The notes under the pieces are model-generated. The model ran no database searches. It was not told the DNA's origin and saw only the letters and a list, made by a program, of their open reading frames with translations. 64,000 nt of DNA from G963667145 sp963667145 (GTDB taxonomy: Bacteria; Cloacimonadota; Cloacimonadia; G963667145): positions 1,116,001 through 1,180,000 of the forward strand of contig OY762943.1 of assembly GCA_963667145.1 (NCBI GenBank), read 5' to 3'. Shown here one piece after another: positions 51,916-61,042 of this stretch (its first letter is position 1; every line of letters begins with the position of its first letter). The position numbers and the translations under genes are program-made.

Positions 51916-53012
51916 AGAGCATTTTTTGGTCTGCTGGAGAGAAGTCTGGTGATGTGCATGCTAGCTTTGTAGTCAAGAGGCTGTCTAATTACCGCAATTT
52001 TGGGTTGGGTGGAATTAACATGGAAATTGCTGGATGCAAACTCATCAAAAATTGCGATTCGCTGAGTGTGATGGGTGTTGTAGATGTGATGAAAAAGATT
52101 GTCTCTTTTTGGAAATTGAAGCGGAAGATTTTGACAATTTTTGAGAATGAGCGTCCCGATTTGGTGGTGTTGGTGGATTTCCCTGGGTTCAATCTGATTT
52201 TGGCAAAGTATGCTCACGCCTTGGGGATTCCCGTGGTTTACTACATTTGTCCGAAGTTTTGGGCGTGGAAAGCCAAGCGACTGAAGAAAATCAAAAAGTA
52301 TGTGAGTGTGGTGGCTTCGATTTTCCCCTTTGAGTATGAGTTGTTGCAGAGAAAGGGGATTAACTCCGTGTATGTTGGCAATCCTGTGGTGGAGCAGCTG
52401 GTGCCGACTTTTAGCAAAGAAGATTTTAGAAAGAAGTTTCGTTTGGCATCGGGGAAAAAGGTTATCGGTTTATTTCCAGGGAGTCGCAACTCAGAGGTTA
52501 AGAGGCTCTTGCCAGTTTTCAAGAAGGTTTGTGAGGCTTATGAGAATTACGAGTTTATCATAGCGGTCAGCGATTCTGTGGATTCGCAATTTTTTAAGAA
52601 TATGCAGAATGTGTCGTTGGCGAGGGGCAACAACTATGACGTGCTGATGTATTGCGACTTTTTGGTGGTGAAATCGGGAACGACCACGCTGGAGGCTGCT
52701 CTGTGCGAAACGCCTTTTGTCATCGTGTACATTGCCGATTTTTTTATGTACTTCTTGGCGAAAAAGTTTGTGAAGCTCAACCATGTCGGCTTGCCCAATA
52801 TCATCATGCGAAAGACTGTGGTGCCTGAGTTGTTGCAAAAAGATGTGAGCTTTGAAAATATAAGTAAGAATATCGATTACTATTTGGATGAGGGCGAACA
52901 CCACGACAAGCTGAAAGCTGATATTGACGCGATTAGGAAAAACATCGGAGATAAGTCGGCTTCAAAAGAGGTTGCGAATTTGATACGAAGTTTTTTGGTG
53001 AAGAGTGCTTGA
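51912..53012 (+). CDS. lpxB: Lipid-A-disaccharide synthase
   Basis: Joins UDP-2,3-diacylglucosamine and lipid X in lipid A synthesis, at the inner face of the membrane. The 366-residue GT19 enzyme has SAGEKSGDVHAS (usual GEASGD), GLGGINMEIAGC, LVDFPGFNLILAK, YICPKFWAWK, FPFEYELL, VGNPVVEQL, GLFPGSRNSEV and KSGTTTLEAALCETPFV. Presence of lpxB is the best evidence in the window for a lipopolysaccharide-bearing outer membrane. Confidence 0.95.
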   Translation: MKSIFWSAGEKSGDVHASFVVKRLSNYRNFGLGGINMEIAGCKLIKNCDSLSVMGVVDVMKKIVSFWKLKRKILTIFENERPDLVVLVDFPGFNLILAKYAHALGIPVVYYICPKFWAWKAKRLKKIKKYVSVVASIFPFEYELLQRKGINSVYVGNPVVEQLVPTFSKEDFRKKFRLASGKKVIGLFPGSRNSEVKRLLPVFKKVCEAYENYEFIIAVSDSVDSQFFKNMQNVSLARGNNYDVLMYCDFLVVKSGTTTLEAALCETPFVIVYIADFFMYFLAKKFVKLNHVGLPNIIMRKTVVPELLQKDVSFENISKNIDYYLDEGEHHDKLKADIDAIRKNIGDKSASKEVANLIRSFLVKSA

Positions 53013-53057
53013 TTTGAGAAGAATTTTAATTAAAGAAAGATAATTTGTGAGGTTGAA

Positions 53058-54287
53058 ATGGGAGTTTTTGAGACGTTAAAAGCGAGAGGGTTTTTTAAGC
53101 AGTGTACGGACGAAGAGAAAGTTAGAGCTTTGCTAAATAGTGGCAAAGCAACTGTTTATGTTGGTGTTGACCCTACGGGAGATTCTTTGCACATTGGGCA
53201 TATTGTGCCATTTTTTGCTTTTCATCACTTGCAGGAGGGTGGCAACAAGGTGATAGTGCTTTTGGGAGAAGGGACTGCGATGATAGGCGACCCTTCTGGG
53301 AAAACTGAGATGCGTAAAATGCTCAGCAAAGAGCAAATAGCTTCTAATTCCAAAAAAATTATTTCTCAGTTGGGAAGAGTGGTGGATTTCACCCGAGATA
53401 CTGCCTTGACAGCGAATAACAGAGATTGGTTGATGGAGTTGAATTACATCGATTTTCTGAGAGAAATTGGTAAGCATTTTTCCGTGAACAAGATGCTCTC
53501 ATTCGAGGCTTATAAACAGCGGTTGGAGAAAGGTTTGTCGTTTATCGAATTCAATTATCAGCTTTTGCAGTCCTACGACTTTATGGTGCTGAATAGGGAT
53601 TACGATTGCAATATGCAGATGGGCGGTGACGACCAATGGGGCAACATCGTTGCGGGTGTGGATTTGATTAGGCGGACTTCGGGCAAAGAGGTTTTTGGGC
53701 TGACTTTTCCGCTTATCACCAGAGCCGACGGCAAAAAGATGGGAAAGAGCGAAAAAGGTGCTGTTTTCCTAGACCCGAATAAGTTCACTCCGTACGAGTA
53801 TTTTCAATATTGGAGAAACGTTCCTGACGAAGATGCTTTGCGATTTTTGAAGATGTTCACTTTTTTGCCACTGGAAGAGATAGCGAAGTACGAGCATTTG
53901 CAGGGGCAAGAGTTGAACACGGTTAAAGAGTTGCTTGCCTATGAGCAGACGAAGATAATTCACGGAGAGGAGGAAGCGGATAAGGCTTTGTCTGCTGCCA
54001 AATCGATGTTTTCCGCAGGAGCTGAGTTAGATTTGGAAGGGATGCCGAGTATTGAGATTTCTAAAGATGAGTTGAAAGGCGATTTCAAGGTGGTCGATTT
54101 GTATGCGATGACCGACTTGTGCAAATCCAAATCTGCTGCCAGAAGGTTAGTTGAGCAAGGTGGAGCTAAAATCAACGAAGAGCCAGTGAACGATATAGAA
54201 GCGGTTGTTGCCGAAGAGATGATAAAAGACGGGCAAATAATTTTGAAAGCTGGCAAAAAAAGATACTTTTTGGTAAAGGTAATTTAA
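53058..54287 (+). CDS. tyrS: Tyrosyl-tRNA synthetase
   Basis: Class I synthetase of 409 residues: DSLHIGHIVP (HIGH), QMGGDDQWGNIVAG, KKMGKSEKG (KMSKS) near residue 235, and an S4 RNA-binding domain at the C-terminus (SAARRLVEQGGAKINEEPV). The longer type (TyrRZ-like, ~400-420) rather than the Bacillus short linker type. It closes the operon, followed by a strong terminator. Confidence 0.97.
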   Translation: MGVFETLKARGFFKQCTDEEKVRALLNSGKATVYVGVDPTGDSLHIGHIVPFFAFHHLQEGGNKVIVLLGEGTAMIGDPSGKTEMRKMLSKEQIASNSKKIISQLGRVVDFTRDTALTANNRDWLMELNYIDFLREIGKHFSVNKMLSFEAYKQRLEKGLSFIEFNYQLLQSYDFMVLNRDYDCNMQMGGDDQWGNIVAGVDLIRRTSGKEVFGLTFPLITRADGKKMGKSEKGAVFLDPNKFTPYEYFQYWRNVPDEDALRFLKMFTFLPLEEIAKYEHLQGQELNTVKELLAYEQTKIIHGEEEADKALSAAKSMFSAGAELDLEGMPSIEISKDELKGDFKVVDLYAMTDLCKSKSAARRLVEQGGAKINEEPVNDIEAVVAEEMIKDGQIILKAGKKRYFLVKVI

Positions 54288-54423
54288 CGAGTTAATTATG
54301 CTTTTTTTGAGAGGTAGATATTTTTTAATATAGTAACAAGTTGCAAAAAATTTGTAAATTTTGTATTTCTTCAGCAATTCCCACTGTGAATAAGGTTGGG
54401 TAGTTTGAAAAAACAAAATACTG

Positions 54424-54459
54424 AAAAACACCATTAAAAATGCCTTTAATGGTGTTTTT
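54424..54459 (+). terminator. Strong bidirectional-looking hairpin terminator after tyrS
   Basis: A perfect 15-base inverted repeat (54424-54438 with 54445-54459; core ACACCATTAAA and TTTAATGGTGT) around an AATGCC loop, with a T-rich run (TTTTTCTCTTTTTTT) downstream and an A-run upstream. It separates tyrS from gyrB. The 135 bases before it are AT-rich and show no gene. Confidence 0.9.
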
Positions 54460-54472
54460 CTCTTTTTTTGTC

Positions 54473-54499
54473 TTGACAGCATATAGGTGAATTTATTTT
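54473..54499 (+). promoter_or_regulatory. Candidate gyrB promoter
   Basis: TTGACA (54473-54478), a perfect -35 hexamer, begins 14 bases after the terminator stem. A weak -10 candidate TATTTT (54494-54499) is only 15 bases further; no better hexamer occurs at 17. A GGAGG ribosome site (54535) precedes the gyrB ATG. Confidence 0.4.
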
Positions 54500-54543
54500 T
54501 ACCTGATGGATAAAGATGGCATTTTGCTGTTCTTGGAGGATTA

Positions 54544-56448
54544 ATGAGTAATCAAAAATATGATTCCACTAGTATTAAGGTTTTGGAAGGTCTTGAGGCT
54601 GTTCGCAAGAGACCTGCGATGTATGTTGGGGGTACTGGTGTTAGGGGATTGCATCATATTGTTTATGAGGTAATCGACAACGCGATTGATGAGGCGTTGG
54701 CTGGATATTGCGACAAAATCTTGGTGATGATGAAGTCTGATGGTTCTATCACTATTAAGGATAACGGACGAGGAATTCCTGTGGACATTCACAAAGAGAA
54801 AGGAGTTTCTGCTGCTGAGGTTATCATGACGACGTTGCATGCTGGAGGTAAGTTCGACAATGATGCTTACAAAGTTTCTGGTGGACTGCACGGTGTGGGT
54901 GTTTCTTGTACTAACGCTTTGTCGAAAAAGCTGATTTTGGAGATAAACAAAGATGGCGTGCAATATCGACAAGAGTATGAAAAGGGCGTTCCACTTTCAC
55001 CTTTGACCAAAGTTGGTGAGACTTCTGAGCGTGGCTCTACCATCACTTTTTTGCCTGATGATGAAATTTTTGAGACGGTTGAGTTTAGCTTTGATATTTT
55101 GTCCAAACGTTTTAGAGAGTTGGCTTTCCTGAATAGCGGAGTGAATATCGTTATAGATGATGAAATTTCTGGTAAGAATAAAGATTTTTGCTACGAAGGC
55201 GGTATCTCTTCTTTTGTGAAGTATCTGAACGAAGGAAGAAAGGTGGTGCAAGAAGTTCCTATCCTCATTTCGGGCGAGCAGGACGATGTGGCTTTCGATA
55301 TTTCTATTCAATACAACGACGGCTATCAGGAAAATCTTTACTCTTTTGCCAACAACATCAACACCATCGAGGGTGGAACTCACGTTAGCGGATTTAAGAC
55401 TGCTTTGACCAGAGCGGTGAACAACTACATCAGGGAAAACAATCTTTTGCCGAAGAACAAGAAAGATGTAAAAATCCAAGGAAGCGACATCAGAGAGGGC
55501 ATTACGGCGGTGATAAGTGTGAAGTTGCCAAATCCGCAATTTGAAGGGCAAACGAAGACCAAGCTGCAAAACAACGAGGTTGAAGGCATTGTAAACAAAG
55601 CTGTGTATGAAAAACTCGTTGAGTATTTCTTGGAAAATCCAGCTACTGCCAAAGAAATTGGGAACAAGGCGATTTTGGGAGCTTCTTCCAGAGAAGCTGC
55701 ACGCAAGGCACGTGACCTCACTAGACGCAAATCTGTTTTAGAGAGTGGTTCTTTGCCAGGAAAGTTGGCGGACTGTTCCATCAGTGACCCTGCGATAACC
55801 GAGATTTTCTTGGTGGAGGGAGATTCTGCTGGAGGTTCTGCCAAGCAAGGTCGCGACAGGAAGTATCAAGCGATTTTGCCATTGTGGGGCAAGATGCTGA
55901 ATACGGAAAAAGCTCGTTTGGACAGAGTGGTGGACAACGACAAAATTCAACCTGTGATTACTGCTTTGGGAGCAGGTATCGGCGAAGAGTTCGATTTGAG
56001 CAGACTTCGCTATAACAAGATAATCATCATGGCGGATGCTGACGTGGACGGTGCTCACATTGCCACACTTCTGATGACTTTCTTCTTCAGATATATGCGT
56101 CCTCTTATCGAAGCTGGACATGTGTATCTTGCTCAGCCACCTCTATTTTCTGTGAAGAAAGGCAAGAAGATGAAGTACGTCCAAAGCGAAAAAGAGAGAG
56201 ACGAGGTTATCAAGGAGTTTGGTGGCGAAGGTCTGAAAATCCAACGTTACAAAGGTTTGGGTGAGATGAATCCTGAGCAGTTGTGGGAAACGACGCTCAA
56301 TCCTGCCAAAAGAACTTTGATTTCTATCAAAATAGACGACGCTGTGGAAGCCGACAAAATGTTCACTGTCCTCATGGGTAGCGAGGTAGAGCCTAGACGT
56401 GCATTTATCCAAGCTAATGCAAAATACGTAACGAACTTGGATGTTTAG
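54544..56448 (+). CDS. gyrB: DNA gyrase subunit B
   Basis: ATPase subunit of gyrase, 634 residues (short form without the E. coli insertion). GHKL ATPase motifs VIDNAIDEALAGY, DNGRGIPV, GGLHGVGVS; transducer region; and the Toprim domain with EGDSAGGSAKQGRDR and MADADVDGAHI, ending with QRYKGLGEMNPEQLWETT. All catalytic residues are seen. Codon choice here uses more C than in neighbouring genes, as expected for strong expression. gyrA follows after 23 bases. Confidence 0.98.
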   Translation: MSNQKYDSTSIKVLEGLEAVRKRPAMYVGGTGVRGLHHIVYEVIDNAIDEALAGYCDKILVMMKSDGSITIKDNGRGIPVDIHKEKGVSAAEVIMTTLHAGGKFDNDAYKVSGGLHGVGVSCTNALSKKLILEINKDGVQYRQEYEKGVPLSPLTKVGETSERGSTITFLPDDEIFETVEFSFDILSKRFRELAFLNSGVNIVIDDEISGKNKDFCYEGGISSFVKYLNEGRKVVQEVPILISGEQDDVAFDISIQYNDGYQENLYSFANNINTIEGGTHVSGFKTALTRAVNNYIRENNLLPKNKKDVKIQGSDIREGITAVISVKLPNPQFEGQTKTKLQNNEVEGIVNKAVYEKLVEYFLENPATAKEIGNKAILGASSREAARKARDLTRRKSVLESGSLPGKLADCSISDPAITEIFLVEGDSAGGSAKQGRDRKYQAILPLWGKMLNTEKARLDRVVDNDKIQPVITALGAGIGEEFDLSRLRYNKIIIMADADVDGAHIATLLMTFFFRYMRPLIEAGHVYLAQPPLFSVKKGKKMKYVQSEKERDEVIKEFGGEGLKIQRYKGLGEMNPEQLWETTLNPAKRTLISIKIDDAVEADKMFTVLMGSEVEPRRAFIQANAKYVTNLDV

Positions 56449-56471
56449 GGTAGATAAAGGAAGTATGTAAT

Positions 56472-58940
56472 ATGTTTGATGAAAATTCCAAAATAATAAA
56501 TGTTGAGATAGAAGACCAACTGAAAAAGTCTTATATGGAATATTCCATGAGCGTTATCGTGGCGAGGGCTTTGCCTGACGTGCGTGACGGACTCAAGCCT
56601 TCTCAACGGAGAATATTATATGCCATGGAGCAATTGAATTTGCGTCCCGGTGGCGGATATAGAAAATGTGCCAAGATTGCTGGTGATACATCGGGTAACT
56701 TTCACCCACACGGCGAGCAGGTAGTTTATCCTACTTTGGTGCGTTTGGCACAACCTTGGATAATGCGTTATATGTTGGTAAACGGGCAAGGAAACTTCGG
56801 TTCTATCGATGGCGACCCGCCGGCTGCTATGCGTTATACCGAGGCGAAGTTGCAAAAAGCAGCAGTTGAGTTGATGGAAGATTTGGGAGAGGAAACTGTA
56901 GATTTCAAATTCAACTACGACGAAACCCAAAGAGAGCCTGAGGTTTTCCCGACAAAATTGCCAAATCTTTTGATTAACGGAAGTTCTGGTATTGCCGTGG
57001 GTATGGCAACTTCTATGCCTCCGCACAACATAAACGAGATTTGTGATGCGGTGATAGCCAAAGTGGACAATCCCGAGCTGAACGACAAAGATTTGCGGAA
57101 ATATATAAAAGGTCCTGATTTCCCCACAGGTGGCATCATTGCTGGCACAGGCGGAATCGACGAATATTTTGCAACTGGTAGAGGCAAGATTAAGCTCAAG
57201 GGTAAAGCTTTCATCGAGAACAAGCCGAACAATTTGCAACAAATCATCATTCACGAAATCCCTTATCAACTGAATAAAACCTTGTTAATAGAGAAGATCG
57301 CTGATTTGGTGAAAAACAAAAAAATCGAAGACATTTCCGATGTGAGAGACGAGAGTGGACGCCAAGGAATGCGTTTGGTGATTAAAGTAAAGAAAGGCTT
57401 CAATGCGGATGTGGTGCTGAATAAGCTCTTCAAATATACGCAATTGCAACAGACTTTCAGCGTTATCAACTTGGCTCTGGTGAATGGCGAGCCAAAGATA
57501 CTCTCGATGCCTACTTTAATTCAAAATTTCATCGATTTCAGACATGAAGTTGTGGAGCGTAGAACTAAATTTAGATTGAAAAACGCCAAGCACAAGCTTC
57601 ATATTTTGGAAGGGTACAAGATTGCTCTGGACAACCTTGATGAGGTGATAAGCACCATCAGGGCTTCCGCCAACAATAGCGAGGCTCAGGAGCAACTGAT
57701 TGCCAAATTCTCTCTGAGCGAAGTGCAAGCCAAAAGCATCTTGGAGATGAGGCTGCAACGCCTGACTGGAATGGAAAGGGACAAAATCGAAACCGATTAT
57801 CAAGCGACTGTGATTTTGGTGAAAGAGTTGGAAGAGATTTTGGGGAAAAAAGAGCTCAGAATGAATATCATCAAAGAGGAAACTCTGGAGATGAAGAAGA
57901 AATTTGGTGACGAACGCAGAACTATCATTGGTAAAAACACTGTTGATATGAGCATCGAAGACCTTATTGCCAAGGAAGAAGTGGTTGTTACCATCTCCAA
58001 CGAAGGCTACATCAAGCGGATTCCTGTGGATACTTATCGCACTCAGAACAGAGGTGGTCGCGGTTTGTCTGGCTCTACTCTCAAAGAAGACGACTTCATC
58101 AAAAATATATTTGTTGCTTCCACTCACGACTACATTTTGTTCTTCTCCAACTTCGGAAAATGTTACTGGCAAAAGGTGTACGATTTGCCTCAAGGTAGCA
58201 GAATTGCTAAGGGCAGACCGATAATCAATTTGTTGCCTCTGCAGACGGGAGAGAAGATACAGGCTTTCTTGAATGTGTCCGAGTTCTCCGAGTCAAAGAA
58301 CATAATAATGTCCACGAAAAACGGAATAGTGAAGAAATCTACTTTGAGCAGTTTCTCCAAACCGCGTGCCAACGGGATTATCTCTATCAATCTTACTCAG
58401 GGCGATAGACTGGTGGATGTGGCTATTTCCGACGGGACTAACGACGTACTTTTGGCAACGACTAACGGATATGCCAACCGCTTTAGCGAAGAAGAGGTTC
58501 GCACTGTCGGACGCAACTCCAAAGGTGTGCGAGGCATTACCTTGCGAGATACCGACGAAGTTGTTTCCATGATTATCCTGAAAAGGGAAAATGTGACTCT
58601 TCTGTCCATTTGTGAGAATGGTTATGGCAAGCGGACGGGTGCGGACGATTACAAAAGTACTCGCAGAGCTTCAAAGGGCTACATCACCATCAAGACGTCC
58701 GAGAGAAATGGGAAATTGGTGAAACTTTTGGAAGTGGCTGATGAGGACAACATCATCATTGTTACGAAGAATGGAATTATCAATCGTCAGTCTGTGGACA
58801 AGATTTCTATTTTCAACAAGAACACTCAGGGCGTACGTCTTATTAGCTTGCAGGACGAGGATTTGGTGTACGATGTTACCAAGATTGTGAAGGAAGAGGA
58901 ACCTGAGATGGTGGAACAGGAGCAACTTTTCGATAATTAA
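56472..58940 (+). CDS. gyrA: DNA gyrase subunit A
   Basis: Cleaving subunit of gyrase, 822 residues. The catalytic tyrosine is in AAMRYTEAKL (near residue 122), the quinolone-resistance region reads HPHGEQVVYPTLVRL, and the C-terminal DNA-wrapping beta-pinwheel carries the gyrase box QNRGGRG near residue 525, which separates gyrase from topoisomerase IV. In the quinolone region the position of E. coli Ser83 is glutamate (HGEQ; E. coli has HGDSAVYD). The C-terminus ends in an acidic tail (EEEPEMVEQEQ). Confidence 0.97.
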   Translation: MFDENSKIINVEIEDQLKKSYMEYSMSVIVARALPDVRDGLKPSQRRILYAMEQLNLRPGGGYRKCAKIAGDTSGNFHPHGEQVVYPTLVRLAQPWIMRYMLVNGQGNFGSIDGDPPAAMRYTEAKLQKAAVELMEDLGEETVDFKFNYDETQREPEVFPTKLPNLLINGSSGIAVGMATSMPPHNINEICDAVIAKVDNPELNDKDLRKYIKGPDFPTGGIIAGTGGIDEYFATGRGKIKLKGKAFIENKPNNLQQIIIHEIPYQLNKTLLIEKIADLVKNKKIEDISDVRDESGRQGMRLVIKVKKGFNADVVLNKLFKYTQLQQTFSVINLALVNGEPKILSMPTLIQNFIDFRHEVVERRTKFRLKNAKHKLHILEGYKIALDNLDEVISTIRASANNSEAQEQLIAKFSLSEVQAKSILEMRLQRLTGMERDKIETDYQATVILVKELEEILGKKELRMNIIKEETLEMKKKFGDERRTIIGKNTVDMSIEDLIAKEEVVVTISNEGYIKRIPVDTYRTQNRGGRGLSGSTLKEDDFIKNIFVASTHDYILFFSNFGKCYWQKVYDLPQGSRIAKGRPIINLLPLQTGEKIQAFLNVSEFSESKNIIMSTKNGIVKKSTLSSFSKPRANGIISINLTQGDRLVDVAISDGTNDVLLATTNGYANRFSEEEVRTVGRNSKGVRGITLRDTDEVVSMIILKRENVTLLSICENGYGKRTGADDYKSTRRASKGYITIKTSERNGKLVKLLEVADEDNIIIVTKNGIINRQSVDKISIFNKNTQGVRLISLQDEDLVYDVTKIVKEEEPEMVEQEQLFDN

Positions 58941-59534
58941 ATGAAGTATATACTGAAAGGTGAGTTAGTTCGGAGTGCCAAGATTAAGCGTTCCGAGTTT
59001 ATAACTCACCTTTTTTGCGTCCAAGATGTGGTACAGGCGAAAGAGAAGATTTCGGAGGTTAGCCGTTTGCACAAGAACGCCAGTCACAATTGCTGGGCGT
59101 ATATCGTGGGGAGCGATGGAGAAGTTTTTCATTCTTCGGATGATGGTGAACCATCGGGAACTGCGGGCAAACCGATTTTGGGTGCCTTGCTTTCCAAAAA
59201 TCTCACGAATGCGTGTGTAGTGGTCACCAGATATTTTGGTGGTGTCAAATTGGGTATTTCGGGATTGATAGACGCTTATTCGTGTGTGGTGACAGAAGCG
59301 ATAGAAGCTGTGGGCTTGGAGCAGTTGATATGCAAAGCGGTTTATTCGTTGGAGTTAGCTTATAGTCTTTTGGATAATCTGAATTACAAGTTGGGTTTGT
59401 TAGATTTGGAAATATCTGATGTCGAATATTCGGACAAAGTTATGGGGAAGGTTGCAGTTCCGCTGGAGCTTGAGAAAGATTTTTTGGGAATTATGAATGA
59501 GCTGCGAATTATAAATAGCAAAGTAGAGGATTAG
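58941..59534 (+). CDS. YigZ/IMPACT family protein
   Basis: 197 residues of the UPF0029/IMPACT family: KRSEFITHLFCV, HNCWAYIVG, DGEPSGTAGKPIL, VVVTRYFGGVKLG and LIDAYS near the middle, with the smaller DUF1949-type C-terminal domain. Members are linked to translation regulation, with no clear enzymatic activity. Starts directly after the gyrA stop with no intervening base. Confidence 0.93.
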   Translation: MKYILKGELVRSAKIKRSEFITHLFCVQDVVQAKEKISEVSRLHKNASHNCWAYIVGSDGEVFHSSDDGEPSGTAGKPILGALLSKNLTNACVVVTRYFGGVKLGISGLIDAYSCVVTEAIEAVGLEQLICKAVYSLELAYSLLDNLNYKLGLLDLEISDVEYSDKVMGKVAVPLELEKDFLGIMNELRIINSKVED

Positions 59535-59535
59535 T

Positions 59536-60867
59536 TTGAAATTACCCACGTTATTTTTGGAAAGAATGCGAGAGCAGTTGGGCGATGAAGAGTTTGCAAA
59601 ATTCATTGATAGCTATAACTGGCAACCAGCCAAAGGGTTACGGATAAATTCGCTGAAGATAAAGGACAAGTTGCAATTCCTTCAAAATCAATTTGAGTTG
59701 GAGCAGATACCGTGGTGCAACGAGGGGTTCTATTTTGAGGAGAAATTTCGTCCAGGATTGCACCCCTATCATCAGGCTGGGTTGTATTATTTGCAAGAGC
59801 CGTCTGCTATGTTGCCAGTGGAGGCTTTGGACGTCAAGCGTGGCGACAAGGTGCTGGATTTGTGTGCTGCACCCGGAGGCAAATCAACACAGATAGCGAG
59901 CAAATTGGGTGATAGCGGACTGCTTGTTGCCAACGAAATTGTGTTTTCCCGAGCCAAGATTTTGCGGGAAAATTTGCAACGGTTTGGAACTAAGCGAGCG
60001 ATAGTTACCAGTAATGAGCCTAAGGATTTGAGCAAGAAATTCTCCGCTTTCTTTGACAAGATTTTGGTGGACGCTCCGTGTTCGGGAGAGGGTCTTTTCC
60101 GAAAAAATCCCGAAGCCACAAGTCAGTGGAGTCCTGAGAACGTTCTTGGTTGTGCCAAGAGGCAGAAGCAAATATTAGATGAAGCCTCCAAGATGCTTGT
60201 CGCAGGCGGTAGATTGGTGTATTCCACATGCACATTTGCTCCCGAGGAGAACGACAAGCAAGTCGAAGAATTTTTGCGAGAGCATCCCGATTTTGAGCGA
60301 TTTGAAGTAGAATATTTGTCAAATTTTGGTCAGTTTAGTTCGTTGCAAATCTATCCGCATCTCCACAAGGGGGAGGGGCACTATTTGGCAGTGTTGCAGA
60401 AGAAGGGGTCGTCAGAAAGTCGTTTCAAATCCAAAAGAGAGTTCCCCAAGAGCGTCAAGAAAAATGAGCTTTGGAACGATTTTCAGAAAGAAGTCTTGGC
60501 TGAAGATTTGTCGGGAAAATTGTATTTGTTAAATGACAATTTGTATTTGGCTGATTTCGTGCAAAATCTTGATTTGAGCGACATAAGAGTGCTCAATTTT
60601 GGGCTTCACTTGGGAGGAATTGTCAAGAATAGATTTGAGCCGTCGCATGCTTTGGCTCTGCATCTGATGGCGACAGATGTGGTCAATAGTTTGGATTTTG
60701 AGAGTGGTGACAAGCAGTTAGCGGACTATTTGGCGGGCGAGAGCTTGAGTGTAGATTTGCCAAAAGGGTGGTGTTTGGTAACGGTTGATGGGTTTGGAAT
60801 TGGGTGGGGGAAAGTCGCTAACGGCAGATTGAATAACTACTTGCCAAAGGGATTGCGGAGGAGGTGA
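59536..60867 (+). CDS. RsmF/NSUN-like rRNA m5C methyltransferase
   Basis: 443 residues. SAM-dependent 5-methylcytosine methylase: LCAAPGGKSTQIAS (motif I), VDAPCSGEGLFRKNP with the motif IV cysteine, and STCTFAPEENDKQVEEF with the catalytic motif VI cysteine; the C-terminal third contains the RsmF-style extension (ending NGRLNNYLPKGLRRR). RsmF modifies C1407 of 16S rRNA in E. coli; the target here is inferred. TTG start one base after the previous stop. Its stop lies 4 bases from the end of the convergent GNAT remnant. Confidence 0.9.
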   Translation: MKLPTLFLERMREQLGDEEFAKFIDSYNWQPAKGLRINSLKIKDKLQFLQNQFELEQIPWCNEGFYFEEKFRPGLHPYHQAGLYYLQEPSAMLPVEALDVKRGDKVLDLCAAPGGKSTQIASKLGDSGLLVANEIVFSRAKILRENLQRFGTKRAIVTSNEPKDLSKKFSAFFDKILVDAPCSGEGLFRKNPEATSQWSPENVLGCAKRQKQILDEASKMLVAGGRLVYSTCTFAPEENDKQVEEFLREHPDFERFEVEYLSNFGQFSSLQIYPHLHKGEGHYLAVLQKKGSSESRFKSKREFPKSVKKNELWNDFQKEVLAEDLSGKLYLLNDNLYLADFVQNLDLSDIRVLNFGLHLGGIVKNRFEPSHALALHLMATDVVNSLDFESGDKQLADYLAGESLSVDLPKGWCLVTVDGFGIGWGKVANGRLNNYLPKGLRRR

Positions 60868-60871
60868 GGGA

Positions 60872-61042
60872 TTATAAATTCTTCTTCATATAAATCATAT
60901 CAACAAGCTGTATTCCTTCCTCAAACATTGGATGGTCGTAATTCTCTGTGAAAAAATGCTTTACTCGGTGCGATTTTTCAAATCCACAACTTCTATAGAA
61001 CGATAAAATCTTCGGGGTTTCTCCAGTCCCGACAAGCATGGT
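60872..61042 (-). pseudogene. GNAT acetyltransferase, 3' fragment (split by IS)
   Basis: C-terminal 55 codons of a GNAT protein, beginning at MLVGTGETPKILSFYRSCGF and ending HPMFEEGIQLVDMIYMKK. The missing N-terminal part is found on the far side of the insertion sequence. The open frame continues 10 codons into the IS end, which is not native. Together with the 5' fragment it would form a 157-residue protein, the usual size of the family. Confidence 0.88.
61038..61042. repeat. Target site duplication, left copy (ATGGT)
   Basis: ATGGT here and again at 62353-62357, directly flanking the IS. Removing the IS and one copy rejoins the GNAT frame exactly (K-T-M-L-V-G-T-G). Four of the five bases (TGGT) are certain; the fifth depends on where the IS end is drawn. 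Confidence 0.8.

Noticed and set aside
54544..58940. gyrB-gyrA adjacency as a sign of the replication origin
   Set aside because: No dnaA, dnaN or recF is present and I saw no cluster of DnaA boxes; gyrB and gyrA are often paired away from oriC.
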